From Tretioscincus oriximinensis (taxonomy: Eukaryota; Chordata; Lepidosauria; Squamata; Gymnophthalmidae), in contig JAJVDF010000169.1 of assembly GCA_022410635.1 (NCBI GenBank), forward strand, positions 786,545-850,544: DNA of 64,000 nucleotides, written 5' to 3'. Below, one piece after another: positions 48,390-59,519 of the stretch. Within the stretch, counting starts at the first letter, position 1. Every line of letters begins with the position of its first letter. The translations under genes and the position numbers were made by a program. The notes under the pieces are model-generated. The model ran no database searches, was not told the DNA's origin, and worked only from the letters and a program-made list of their open reading frames with translations.

Positions 48390-48960
48390 ATGTATTTATT
48401 TATCATGATTTATATCCTCTCTGGAAGGACAGAATACAGAGGGAGCTATGAATCAAAAGCCTGTATGAAGAAGAATGTTTTAACCATACACCGAAAACTA
48501 TACAGTGTAGACACCTGGTAAGACTCTAAAGGGAGGCTGTTCCAGAGTGTGGGGGCCACATACGAGAGCCTGCTCTGTCCCCAATCCTAGCATTTCTGAA
48601 AGGGGAGGATCTACCAGAAGGCCTTCCCTTGAGATCTTAATACACAGACAGGTATATATGGGAGAATGTGCTCCTTCAGAGAGCCAGGGCCCAAGCTGCT
48701 TGAGGCAAGTTCATTAAAAAAAGTGTTAAGCTGTAACAGAACCTTGTTGCTCAGAGCATAAAGGTGATCATCTTTATGCTCTGAGTCATATTTGCAAGCA
48801 GTTACTGTAAAAAGCTGGTGGATTTATTTATTTATTACTTACTTACTTAAATTTATGTTCTACCCTATATCCAAAGGTCTCAGGGCAGATCACAATAAAA
48901 GACCATAAAATAGTTAAAACAAAACTATTTAAAACAGTGCCTTCAAGGAGGGGAGAAATT
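48390..48960 (+). mobile_element. two adjacent (TTTA)n-type LINE ends with a palindrome between
   Basis: The part 48390-48720 has GGGAGGCTGTTCCAGAGTGT and GAGAGCCTGCTCTGTCCC in the same order as the coding remnant at 62690-62780. A second start at 48828 ((TTTA)n, CCCTATATCCAAAGGTCTCA) is another truncated copy. Between them the 36-bp near-perfect palindrome at 48750-48785 has 14-bp arms CTCAGAGCATAAAG and CTTTATGCTCTGAG. Confidence 0.7.
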
Positions 48961-49162
48961 ATTACACATAGTGAAACTTCTTAAAGTTCATTAGCAAGCC
49001 CATGCAAAAAGGGTACAAGGGGTTTATAATAAGCATCTCCTAAAAGGAACCTGTTCTTCTGTCCACTCCTTTGTAATGCAATACGTTAAACAAGCTGTAA
49101 ACTTAGTTTTATGCCTTAATGCAGCTTTTAATATTGAGTTCTGATACTGATACTTTTTGCAG

Positions 49163-49310
49163 GACAGGGTGTGGGCCAATGTGGGGAAAAGTTTGAACTG
49201 CATTATTGCCATGGTGGATAGATTGCTTGAAAACAACAGCACACCCAGCAATGCTACAGAAAATGAAGATGAAACATCACCAGGAAAACATGTAGCATCT
49301 CAAACAACTG
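49163..49310 (+). CDS. INPP4B: INPP4B exon G
   Basis: This exon begins in phase 0 after TTTTTGCAG and ends with one base of a glycine codon before GTAAGA. The first part, [19 protein letters not shown], is almost identical to human INPP4B and directly continues the DEEEW motif of exon F. The second part ([16 protein letters not shown] and onward) is an acidic, Ser/Thr/Asn-rich linker that differs strongly from human and is probably disordered. It has two potential N-glycosylation-like NxS/T strings, which have no meaning for a cytosolic protein. The exon is 148 nt and cannot be skipped alone without losing the frame. Confidence 0.95.
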
Positions 49311-50895
49311 GTAAGAAATATTGTTTTATTATAACTAAGAAATGAATGAAATGAAAAAGCTATAATAAAGCAAGACTGCATCTACACAATGATGTATTTT
49401 TTTAAAAAAGCTATAAGTGTAATTATCATGAGATTTTGTCTCATGGGATCAAGGTGTAATTGTGATAGAAAGGGTTGTAATTATGCCTTTTCTTCCTGGT
49501 ACGTTTATGTAATTTTCATAGCAAATGTCCCATCTTTGAATCATGTGGACATTACTTGTGGTAGTGAAATTATATGGAAATTATGTATATCTATAATTAT
49601 ATCCTGTGATTTAACATAAGCACTTGACCTGATTAATCAGCCACACCCACATTTACATATCTGTTGTTATTTCCAGAACACAGTTTGCTACATATAGTCT
49701 TTCCCAATACAGTAATCCCCTAACTTCAGAAGACGTAGACTTGTCTATGGATGTTCATGCTACTTGTCTTTTTCTTGTTATCCTCTAAAGTGCTGTGAGA
49801 CCCCCTTGCTAAATAAAGAAAAACATGGTGAGTCACAAAGCTGAAAGCAGGAACAGTAAAGGGAGGGAATTAAATGAATTAACAACAGGTGTGATTTTGG
49901 ACTAAAGTGGCTCCACTGTGCCTTCTAAGTGACATTTAACTACAGTTACCCTGAGACTCAACCTTTGTGACCAATGAAAAGAAATGGTTAGAGCCTTGTT
50001 AAACTCATTTAATAGACTACAAAAAAAGCAGGAAGCTGACAAGTTGATAGTGAGCTCTTTGATTACAAATCAAAGATTACAGTTCTAGAAAGTGAGAGAT
50101 AACTTCAGAATCACAATTTTCAGGCAAATTAATAATTGGAATCATTGTAGGAACTACAGAAGTGTTGTGACAAGCATAAAATGTGAAAATAATAATAAAT
50201 AAGCTGCTAAGTATACAACTAACACAATATTGATAGAATTTAGAGCTAAATTGCCAGTGCAAAAATATCCATAGTTAGTTAATTGCTCGGTTATAGAATA
50301 CCATCAGTAAGCTGTTGTTTAATAGATTTTTAAAAACTTCAGTCACAGGGACTCTCTGCTAATCCCCATAGACCCTGTGTCTTAATTTGTAGCTTTGATT
50401 GTATTATTAGTCAATTATATTATAATGCATGTTTTAGGACAGGGTTTTTTTCTTCTACATATAGGTAGCCAAATCTACATTGAGGTCATGTTCAGACACT
50501 GTTGCTGTTTTTATGTATATTTTTATTTATTTAATTTTATACTCTGTTTTTATTGGTGTAACAACCACATGCCCTCAAACTTTTCAGATAAAAGGAGACA
50601 TAAACCTATAAATAAATAAATATAACATAATATAATATAATATAAATAAACATACTCAACCTAGAGTTTCATCACATCCTAGAATTACAGAATTAATATA
50701 AGATATTGTGGATCTCCTTTCTAAGATGCATTCTAGTAAACAGACATTCTTTGGGAGATTATAACATATACTTCAGCTGTTTCATTGCAAATAAAGCCAA
50801 ATAAGGTCTTCCTTAGGTTGAAACATTTTCACAAGATTCTAATAAAAAAAGAGAACTAGAGAAAAGTCATATCGCAAACGAGTGTCAGAAATTCG

Positions 50896-51095
50896 ATTTC
50901 AGAGAAATAGCCATGTTAGTTTTAGTAGAAAGTCCGGCAAGGGGGCAAGCACTTAGAGACTAGCAGGTGAAAAGTAGAAGTGGACGTGTCTACGAGACAG
51001 AAGTAGACGTGTCTATGAAAGCTCCTGCTATCTTCACTTCCTTCCGTTTCCAAGTGCTACAAGCCCTCTTGCTGGAGTGTCAGGAAGTTCGGAAG
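50896..51095 (-). mobile_element. AGACTAACATGGCTA-type repeat
   Basis: TTCAGAGAAATAGCCATGTT, AGTCCGGCAAGGGGGCAAG and CTATGAAAGCTCCTGCTATC mirror the modules at 30995-31218. Internally, AGAAGTGGACGTGTCTACGA is followed by a near copy AGAAGTAGACGTGTCTATGA, a local tandem duplication. Confidence 0.7.
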
Positions 51096-52839
51096 AAGGA
51101 GCATTAAACTGGATGATTCTTCAGTTTTTTTCGTTATGTAAACCTATGATTTTTTATTCATAATGACAGTATATCATGATTACATATTACAGGTACTGAA
51201 TGTCAAACAATGAAGGCACCATAGCAAATGGTTTTATGAATCACTTCTGTCGTTTTAATGTGTTCTGATAACTCTATGGCTTTTTTTGACATTCAGACAC
51301 CAGGATTTTTGGCTCTGCAGAGAAATGAAAGGCAAACATGGATGGCACATGAAAAATAGAAGCGGCCTCTGTATAAGTTCAATATGCATCTTCGTTTTCA
51401 ATTAACTATAATGTTTTATTTATATGAATCTGGCCTTCTTTCCAAATCCCCCCACCATTGCTGCTGATATAAAAAGCTTATACTTTAACAAGGGGGAGGG
51501 GGTGTTTAAAGGAAAATTGTTTTAATCCAGCTTCAGGCCACTTTCAGAATGGAAAAACACAGCAGCAATGTTATTAGTTATTTTATTTCCATGTTATCTA
51601 AATCAAAAATGGGTTTTCTGGATTAGAAAATAGTGAAAGAAAATAGCTTGCCACTTTGCTCTGAAAGTGGGCTGAGGTTAAATTAAAATTAGGGCTTCTG
51701 CAGGGAGAAAATGTACAGGGGACACATAGGTTTGTTCTGTTTCTTGCCAAGGCTGCTTGGCAAGGTTTCTTGAGCTGAATTTTGCTGTTTTGTAAGGGTG
51801 ACAGGGACAGTAATGATGCTATTTTATTTTTTGTCAACCTTATGTATAAATGATTTTAGCTTCTGTAAATTTGATACGGTCAACTGATCAATAAAGTTAA
51901 TCTAAATCTAAAACTTAGGGGCGAACAATGCCTTAAGTACAAAATATAATTTTCTACAAGTATATATGTATGTAGGACATATAGATAGAGAAGTCTGTAA
52001 ATTTAAAAATTGCATAGAAAGTAAAACTAAGTAAGCTTTCTACTTAAATTACACTGTGCAAAACTGTATGCTACACTGTGCAAAACTGATTTGGAGTGGT
52101 AGCTATACAATACCACCTAACTATACGATACCTTTGCAGAAATGTTTTGTTGCTTGGGTGTCAGCTTCTTATATGTTTTAACAATTTGGGGATATGCTAT
52201 ACTTAAATGCATATAAAAATCTATAGTCTTGGTTTGGATTCCAGATTGCTGACTTTAAATTAGAAATATACCCTCTCTTATCTTTCCTGATGTTTGACTA
52301 CTTTCTTAAGGGAGAATGTGAAATACCAGTTTCCATGGTAACCATCTATAGTATCATCAGCATAGCAGCATTATGATTTCAGTATGGGATAAAGCCAGTA
52401 GAAGCATTCATTTTTGAGACAGAAGATTGCTGCAGAGCACAGTGCAATCCAGCGATGTAAAAAATTATCATCTACATTTCTTTCTACTGAATTCTGAATG
52501 TTTCGAGTACCTTTTAGTTAAAGGTTCAGTGGTTAATTATATTATTATGCACTCATGTTTATCCAGGCTTCACTCACTTAAAGATTATACAGTATTAGAA
52601 AGGAAACATCTTTTCATAATCCAAGATATTTGTTTGGTAATAATGTTTTTCTTTTTAATGTTCATTATTTCACTTTTGGCTGACAAATGTGATCATGCTC
52701 AAATAAGTTTTTTTTCCCTGTGTGTGGATATTCTTTTAAAATCAATTGGTTAACTAAATTGGATTGTACCTTGGTAATTATTTACACAAGTGAATCCAAA
52801 ACTTACTGGGAATGGCTAACAGAGGGACGACTACCAATT

Positions 52840-53760
52840 CAATTAACAATGTTTTTTATTAACATACTAACAATCAGTAAAACCTATATGCATACCCATA
52901 ACATTAGGAGTAACCTGTAACAAGCCAACAGATAAATGAACAAGTTCTTAAACAAGAACATGTAAACCAGAATTTGAAATAAACCAGAAGTGGAAGAAAA
53001 TAGGCCATGGCTTGAGTAGGAGTGTGGCAGGTGTAGCATCTTGGCTGCCAAGATAGATCAGCCGCTGGGCCTGGCCAGACATAAGCAGACCATGCCCCGC
53101 AGCGTGGCCCCCTTGGGCTGCTTGACTCCTTCAAGTTGCGAGGCAGTCACAGCCAATCTGCACCGCTCAGGCCCTCTAGTAGACATGAATACCTGTGCTC
53201 CATGGCCATGGGTTCCATGGCTGCCCACTCTCCTGGCAGGCCAACCAATGGCGGTCTAGCAGACACCAGCCAGCCCACCCATTTTGTGGGCACTCACCAA
53301 GAGAATCAAGGAGTTTTTGAAAGGACTCTCAAGGATCGTTCCTATGTATAGCCTGCCTCGATGACTCCAAACTTGTGCTCAACCTACCCGTTCCCAAAGG
53401 TAGGCATGCAAATTCAGAACCCTCTGGGTGTGTGTGTGGGGGGAGCTAAGCTATTTCAGTAGTCACGAGGAACCCTGCTTCCAGGTTTTTGACTACCCCT
53501 GGCCAGCCAACTACTCCATCATCTTCACCCACCCCTAAACCATGACAATAGAGAGAGAGAAAGAAAAAAGGGGAGGGTTAGAGAGGGAAAATGTGCTTTG
53601 TCAGCAAGAGAGGAAGATGGGAGGGGTGAGCCTTTGCTTATATACCCACTCAAGCCCCTCCCAGGAGCTCCAGAAGCCGTGCAATGGCTCGTTGTTCCAC
53701 TTCCTGGAGCAACAAGTCAGGACGTGACTCCTTGAGTGTCCCTCTGGTAAACTTAGGCAC
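52840..53760 (-). mobile_element. candidate LTR-like segment, reverse orientation
   Basis: On the minus strand a TATA-like GGGTATATAAGC (about 53637-53648) is followed, some 780 bases on, by AATAAAAAAC (about 52848-52857). The region between is clearly richer in G+C than the intron and has no host-gene exon. No terminal inverted TG/CA, primer site or target duplication was found. A different type of mobile DNA is equally possible. Confidence 0.3.
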
Positions 53761-54469
53761 CACAGACCGGCTGCCGGTAAGCCCACTTATGATACAGTAT
53801 TCAGTTTATTTATACTGAGTTTGCATTCTCCTCAGCAGTGTTCAGAATAAAATAAATTTGTCACATTTGTACTGTTGACGGTTTAAAGATTACGACCCCT
53901 GAGTTTGGCCACCTCTAGTTTTGTGTGTTAGTACCTTAAGCATTCAGGGTGCGTCTTATTTTTGGATAGGCATCCACTAGTGGAAATTATATGCTATAGG
54001 TCAGCCTAAGAAGTGAAAAACACATTCCAGAAGTAATGAGTAGCACACCAGTCCTGTACTCTAGAAACTTAGGCCACATCCCACAATAGAGTTTACATTG
54101 TGTTTGCCATCTGTCCCTACCTACCTTAAACATCTCAGCATTGTCGTTGCATAATGAGTCCCATAAGGCATTGTTAGCTTGCCTAATTACAATCCTCAGG
54201 TGTCTCTGCAGACCTACATACAATTCCCAAGCAGTCTCTGTGAGGCAAGAACCAACAGACTGAGTCTTGTGAGATCTGCTTTGTTTTCATTGCTGATCAT
54301 TGCTCACGTTGCGTTTGGATTTTACAAAAACGCCCGCATGTGGTGGCAAGTTCCAAAGAGCGTTTGTTGCGAGTGAAACCCTGTACATGTGTGACTACAT
54401 GGGGCAGACTGAAGATGATATTGCGTCCACTTCACTTGAAATGGTGAGTGGGGATGTGGCCTTACTTAA

Positions 54470-55100
54470 TCACCCAGGGTGCACCTAGACAGAGTCAAAA
54501 ATTCCCTTACAAATCAAATTTATGATGTATTTGCCATACCAGGTAGTTATATAAGATGACAGATTTGGGGTTTGAGAGCTGACATACCAGATTATTGGTT
54601 TACGGGGAAATCAGTTGTTAAACTGCTTATATAATAGGGTTACCACATGCAATCTGGGCCTTTCCACTTAGCCCTTTAAGAGCCATCACATCCCCATGCT
54701 AAACAGTGCCATACTTGGGAGTGCTGCCTCTGCACGGCAGTGTTTGTAGCCATGTTTGTTTGTAGGAAGTGTTAGGGGCCAGGAGAAATCCTGTGCAATG
54801 CTATGGCCCTCTCCCCTCTAGGGACCTAGTTACTGTAGAGACATGGTAGCTCTTAAAGAGCAGAAGTTCACAGATTGCTTGTAGTAATGCTACTATATAA
54901 GGTTATTGCAGAAATGCTGTGATGTGTCGATGGCTCTGATGAGGAACTGTGACAATAAGAGGCAAAGGAATCTGCTATTGACAGCAAACTATCCAGTAGC
55001 ATTTTAAAGGACGGGCTGTTTAACTTCCTCTTAACCTTCCGGCAAACAAAATGGCTGACAGGCAAGTGTGTCACATGCACAGAAAACCTCGTTTTTAGGA
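54470..55100 (+). repeat. dispersed repeat, split by a nested MITE
   Basis: The part before 54635 (CCCTTACAAATCAAATTTAT, AGATTATTGGTTTACGGGGA) and the part after 54892 (GAGGCAAAGGAATCTGCTAT, GGCAAACAAAATGGCTGACA) follow the order of a copy at 62230-62540 that has no insertion. The family is unnamed to me. Confidence 0.7.
54635..54892. mobile_element. hAT-like MITE nested in a dispersed repeat
   Basis: The left end TAGGGTTACCACATGCAATC and the right end, which reads TAGCATTACTACAAGCAATC on the other strand, are imperfect inverted repeats. Further in, CCTTTAAGAGCCATCAC pairs with ATGGTAGCTCTTAAAGAG. The flanks TTATATAA (54627-54634) and CTATATAA (54893-54900) agree at 7 of 8 positions. The 258-bp insert is absent from the related repeat at 62230-62540. 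Confidence 0.75.
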
Positions 55101-55285
55101 GCTGACAAAATGACGGAACTTAGAATATATTGTAAAGGTATGAACAAGGTGTGTTAAACAAATAAACCAATACACTGGATTATCAGGAAATTCTGGAATA
55201 AGAAAGTGCCATGTGGATACAAAATAAGATTAATGTGTGCCCAGAATTTTGTCTCAATTCTGAGAAGACCATTCACAATGTACCT

Positions 55286-55305
55286 CTTGTTTGTTTGTTT
55301 GTTTC
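55286..55305 (+). repeat. (TTTG)n microsatellite forming the exon H polypyrimidine tract
   Basis: Four to five TTTG units lead directly into TTTCAG, the acceptor of exon H. There is no longer pyrimidine run nearby, so the microsatellite itself serves as the tract. Confidence 0.85.
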
Positions 55306-55307
55306 AG

Positions 55308-55480
55308 GTGATTGGTACGAACAGCTTTCTCCTCTCACTATTACCCTAAAGGACTGTATTGGAGAGGTGGTGATTAGGGCAAAACAATCAATGTCTTTTG
55401 TTCTGCTTCAAGAACTTGCATGTAGTTTGCCACAGTGTTTAATGCTTACCCTAAGGAGAGATACCGTCTTCAGTCAAGCA
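55308..55480 (+). CDS. INPP4B: INPP4B exon H
   Basis: The first two bases complete the glycine codon of exon G, and 57 codons follow to a clean phase 0 end before GTAGGT. The peptide has [36 protein letters not shown] and [19 protein letters not shown], matching human INPP4B (about residues 573-630, from memory) nearly throughout. The exact end is set by the next exon, which starts LAGLVCG. Read further, the frame would run into [12 protein letters not shown], which has no counterpart in the family. The exon lies in the conserved region leading to the phosphatase domain. Confidence 0.97.
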
Positions 55481-55744
55481 GTAGGTGCTTCTTCCATTTC
55501 ATACTTCAGTTTTTTTATTTACTCATAGAACAACTGACTTAAACCTTTCTAGACTATATGTGATAATATGACTGAATAGAATTCTGCCTCTTGTAGGATA
55601 CGTCCAAACCAGCCTGTTGTATAAATGGCAGAAAGTGTCCACAATTCTTGAACAACAGCTTGTGCAAAAATCTCACCACATTAAACCATAGTTAGGGCAA
55701 ACCTTGCAAAAATTTGCACAATGTTTGCACAGACTGTCTTGGGC

Positions 55745-55905
55745 TTTCACATTATGTTTACTTTTAAATTTTCTTCAGTCCTGAAGAATGAGTTTAACAC
55801 CCACCCACCCACCCCCTTTTTTGTTTAAAGAAAACAGCAGGAATAAGCTTATTCTTCAAGACTGAGAAGATTTAAATGTAGTTATGTGACCAGAGTCCTT
55901 GTGAA
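55745..55905. mobile_element. palindromic MITE, CTTCAGTCCTGAAG family
   Basis: TTTAAATTTTCTTCAGTCCT and GAAGAATGAG form one arm. The other is TATTCTTCAAGACTGAGAAG followed by ATTTAAATGTAGTTATGTGA and CCAGA. The ends TTTCACATTA and TTATGTGACC resemble those at 40545-40667. Confidence 0.75.
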
Positions 55906-57208
55906 GTTTACCTTGTGTTCAGAATTCTGGTACTGCACCATATTGCATGACATTACACAAACACAGACTGGAATGATTGAGGTCTAAGTAGTAAGAAACA
56001 CAATTATTCCTATTTTCTCAAATAATTTATGTAAACATTTACCAGAATTTATCTGCACATTAGTCATCGAACAAGTAAGTCTTTGACCTTTATTGAAAAG
56101 TTATATAGTCATTCCTTATATAATGCCTTGTTTGGTGTTCCCAAACCACTGGATAGGCCAGAAACATGTTATGAAAGTAATTGATCAGTACAAGAGTAAA
56201 TGTGAAAGCTATTGAGACCCGATCTAAAACAGTAGAATCACAAAGATGAAACCCAGTTTACCAATGCAAACTGATATTACAAGAAGCCTAGTGTTTCAGT
56301 ATAAGCCAACAGCACTTCAGAGCATAAATTACATTGTTGAAGTTTTCCTGGACTGTGTTTTAAAAAGTGGTATTAACATCTTGCTAACTGTGTAAAAAGC
56401 AATTTCTGCCAAGTCTTCCCAATACACCTTCTGTATTCAAATTCAAATATTTCTTAATATTAAGCACCCTAAAATGCTCCTAAATCAATTCAAATACTAG
56501 CAAATAATTTGTTCAATAATGCATAATCCAATTGCCCTTATTAGTCATTAATATAAGATATTTGACATGAGTTAATGTACACGCTTTAAAAGAAAAATCT
56601 TCGTCTTTTTCTCTGAACAAAATTGTTCCATGTAATGTGCCAAGCATGATAATCTGCTCACTAGTGGGTCTTTACAGTTCCCACTTCTAGTCGCGTTTTG
56701 ATTATTTGGACTGACATCCTATGAGCCCTCAGGCATTATGGCAAGAAAGAAAAATCGCATTCTATAAATAGAAAAGTGTTTTTTTGTTCACACAAAGAGG
56801 GATTTGAATCATGAGAAGAGTATTAAATACTACTAGACTATACAGCAGCATTTCAAAATAACTTCTTTTGAATCAAAAGTATTAAATCACTTTTGCCCAG
56901 TTTTCGATATGTCCTTTCTTGAAAAAGCATTTGAAACAATAGTGGCAATTTCAGCTGGGGGGGATTAGTATCCAAATCAATCTAAATTTAGTCCTGACTA
57001 TAGCCTTGATATTCCTCTGATGATCTTGACTGATAAGCTTTAACAGGAGAAGCATATGGGAGTGTTATCCTATTTGATATGCTCCAGCCTCTTTGAAGGC
57101 AAAATCCAGTGAGCAACAATAAACAAAATTGTTCAATACCTTGAGAGTTTACATGTGGTTTTTATGGAACAGACCAATCTTACACCCACACTCTTCGACA
57201 ATATATAT

Positions 57209-57293
57209 ATTCACCTTGATACTACATGGAGATACAGTGGGCTAATACGTGGATGACACGAGCTCTGTATCTCCATGTAGTATGAAGGTGAAT
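57209..57293. repeat. inverted repeat, 29-bp arms, one mismatch
   Basis: The left arm 57209-57237 includes CTTGATACTACATGGAGAT, and the right arm 57265-57293 includes ATCTCCATGTAGTATGAAG. A 27-bp spacer separates the arms. The arms are not part of any repeat family I recognise in the window. Confidence 0.9.
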
Positions 57294-57681
57294 CTATACA
57301 TTGTTCCATTTGCACTTTTCTAACTAGGATGACTGGACTGCTGCCTGGTTCTGTGGCATTCATGCTATCGTAGGGTAAAGAAAGCATACACAAAGTGCAC
57401 ATACTACTTTAAAAAAAACATAGAGGAAAAGCAGCTATCATAGTGCCTTTTCCCTGATGTAGTGGCATATGCCTCACTACTATCTCGACTGGTTCAGTTT
57501 GCATGCACGGTCATGGAAAAACGTGACCATACGGGTACAATTGCCAGCATTGTCATTCATCCAGGGATTTCATGCTTGTAACATCCCTGGATGGCAACGG
57601 TCACCATTCTTTCCTTGCATCACTTCCTTGTCCTGTGGAACAAGGAGCTTATAATAAGGTTGCTACATGATTATTGATTAT

Positions 57682-57770
57682 AGTCCAGAAAGGGGGCTTG
57701 TAGGACTTTCTCTACAAGCCTCCTTGCTGGACTTTCTGCTAAGACTAACACAGCTATTTCTCTGAAATTG
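57682..57770 (+). repeat. hairpin within an AGACTAACATGGCTA-type repeat
   Basis: The arms AGTCCAGAAAGGGGGCTTG (from 57682) and CAAGCCTCCTTGCTGGACT (to 57733) pair with few mismatches around CTACAAGCC-type sequence. The family ending AAGACTAACACAGCTATTTC follows. The repeat's 3' module appears to have been copied back in inverse orientation. Confidence 0.7.
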
Positions 57771-58282
57771 ATTACAATGGCAGGAAAGCACCCAAAATTG
57801 AACATAAGAACGATGTGTATTATTAATCCAGTCAAGATAGAGGCACTATGTGTTATGGATTACTGAATATGTCAAGAGAGGAGTTCATCATGGGATCAAT
57901 TTCTCCTGGGAGGAATCAGTGTTTAACCTGATGACATTGATGGATTTAACTGCATCATTTGAGATTTTATCTCTGTTCAGTTTACCAGTCCATGCCATTC
58001 CTGTTTAGACAACAATATAAAAGAGATCCATGCTCTGATTACCTCCAGATCAAATTGTAGGGACCTATGACATTTTAAGTTGTTATGGAAACTGGGGGTA
58101 AAGCAGAATGCAATGGCAAGAAATTGATGTGTGTTTCTGGCTAGATCTATATTATCTATATTCAAAAATGAAAAAAACAATTTGCAATTATGATTAAACG
58201 TAAAAACTTTTAAAAGATATTCAAAAGACTTTACTGAAATTATACTTAATATAATAAATATCTCTTGTTATCCTCACTTCAG

Positions 58283-58406
58283 CTTGCTGGATTGGTCTGT
58301 GGCTTTATAATCAAATTGCACTCTAGTTTACGTGACCAAGGGTTCCTGCAGCAGCTTCATACGGTGGGGTTAATTGTTCAGTATGAAGGACTCCTCAGTA
58401 CATATA
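58283..58406 (+). CDS. INPP4B: INPP4B exon I
   Basis: This exon starts in phase 0 after CTCACTTCAG and ends one base into a serine codon before GTAAGT. It encodes [16 protein letters not shown], then [20 protein letters not shown] and LLSTY. The match to human INPP4B (about residues 631-671, from memory) is nearly complete. The hydrophobic LVCGFII run is part of the folded protein and need not be a membrane segment, since the family is cytosolic or peripheral. The 124-nt length means its loss alone would shift the frame. Confidence 0.97.
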
Positions 58407-59519
58407 GTAAGTATCACATTCGTATGGCAATTTTTGTATATTCAACATCTCAGTGTTTATTTCAGTCTCAGCAGTTTACCTTCCAACCTTGCTTATTAGA
58501 ATCTGCCTAAAATAATTTCTGCAGCTGGGATTCATCTTTGCACATACATTATTAAGCAATATCTTACCCTGAAGCCATGTGTAATTTTTTCTCTAAACAA
58601 TTTACATGATGTTCTTGTGCTATGTTCTCAAGCCTGTTTACCTGAAACTGTAAAAATCTATGAATCCTCAATAACATATGGCTGAGTAAGCAAGTTTATT
58701 ATTGCTTAATATCATTTCAAAATGCTTTCGGGAGTGTGAAACAGTTTGTTATTTTTGCATTACTTGTGTGTTAAAATCAATATACTGATGTTCAAGTCAA
58801 GGACTGGAAACAGCATCCCTAGTTTTCTTCTTTTTCAGTCATATTAAATGTGATACACTGACTACACGTTCCTCCTGTGCCAACATGTTTTGCACTCAGT
58901 TCTGTGTTCTGAATTGTGGACAGGGCACGTTTCAGCATAGTACACCTTGAAATAAAATGCATGCTAGCAATCAAATGTCAATATACCATAATTTGCAGAG
59001 GGATTAATTTTGTATGTGGGCATAGAGAGGTAAGGGGAGATAATAAGTATTTATTTTTAATGTTTCTTTTGACAAAATGCTATAGATTTTTTTTTCAAAA
59101 GAAAGTTAAGCACTTTTTATTTACTACTTGTAAAGATACCCAATGAGGTTCCATGCATTGGATGAGCAGTTTAGTGTCTCCCCCACCCCGGGCCCAACAA
59201 GGCTGCTACTTCTTCCCCTTGGCTGTCTTTCTCCGGTCTCTCTTCCCTCCCCCACTGCTTTCCCTTCTCTACTGGGGTCTCAGCAGCATGTGGCCGGGCT
59301 CATGCTGATTTGCCTAACGACAGCAGTGACTGCGGAATGCCAATTTGAATGTTGTCTGTCAGTGGTGGGCATGTCCTATCAGCTTTTTTTGAAGTGATGG
59401 ACAGTTTTTTCATACATTCAGTGCAGTTATAGCAAGGATTGCTCCCACATATCTTAAATAATAAGATTAAGAATATTTTAATATGTCATAAGGTGCAATT
59501 TAATTTTCTTTCACTCTAG
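58407..59519 (+). other. INPP4B intron I-J
   Basis: A 1.1-kb intron. The GC-rich patch 59160-59350 stands out from the AT-rich sequence around it, but I find no termini, repeat partner or conserved coding text in it. The rest holds nothing recognisable. Confidence 0.8.

Larger units (their letters stand above)
33967..49162 (+). other. INPP4B intron F-G
   Basis: At 15.2 kb this is the longest intron. In order it contains a half MITE (34015-34105), a LINE end joined to a SINE piece (34838-35063), a Tigger-like element (35527-36292) and CR1/L3 fragments (37815-37985, 39310-39530). Next come SINEs (38733-39103, 43515-43710, 44413-44642), further MITEs (40545-40667, 42685-42810, 47085-47205), a reverse transcriptase fragment (41030-41195) and a composite retroposon (41759-42576). 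A CR1/L3 copy (45464-46551) and LINE ends around 48128-48960 follow. The stretches 34200-34600 and 44650-44950 are GC-richer than their surroundings but unidentified. 36400-37800 and 39540-40500 show nothing. Confidence 0.8.
49311..55307 (+). other. INPP4B intron G-H
   Basis: This is a 6.0-kb intron. It includes AGACTAACATGGCTA-type repeats (49725-49815, 50896-51095), AT-rich unique DNA (51100-52750, nothing recognised) and a GC-richer, LTR-like stretch (52840-53760). A possible DNA element with CTTAGGCCACATCC / GGATGTGGCCTTAC ends lies at about 54069-54466, and a dispersed repeat at 54470-55100 is split by a MITE. The sequence ends in a TTTG microsatellite against exon H. Confidence 0.8.
55481..58282 (+). 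other. INPP4B intron H-I
   Basis: This is a 2.8-kb intron. It has a MITE of the CTTCAGTCCTGAAG family (55745-55905), an inverted repeat at 57209-57293 and a hairpin at 57682-57733 followed by the AGACTAACACAGCTA repeat end (to 57770). The remainder, 55910-57200 and 57780-58280, is AT-rich and shows nothing recognisable. Confidence 0.85.

Noticed and set aside
54069..54466. DNA transposon with CTTAGGCCACATCC ends
   Set aside because: The ends match for about 14 bases, but the inner arms pair poorly and I found no target duplication. I mention it only in the intron description.
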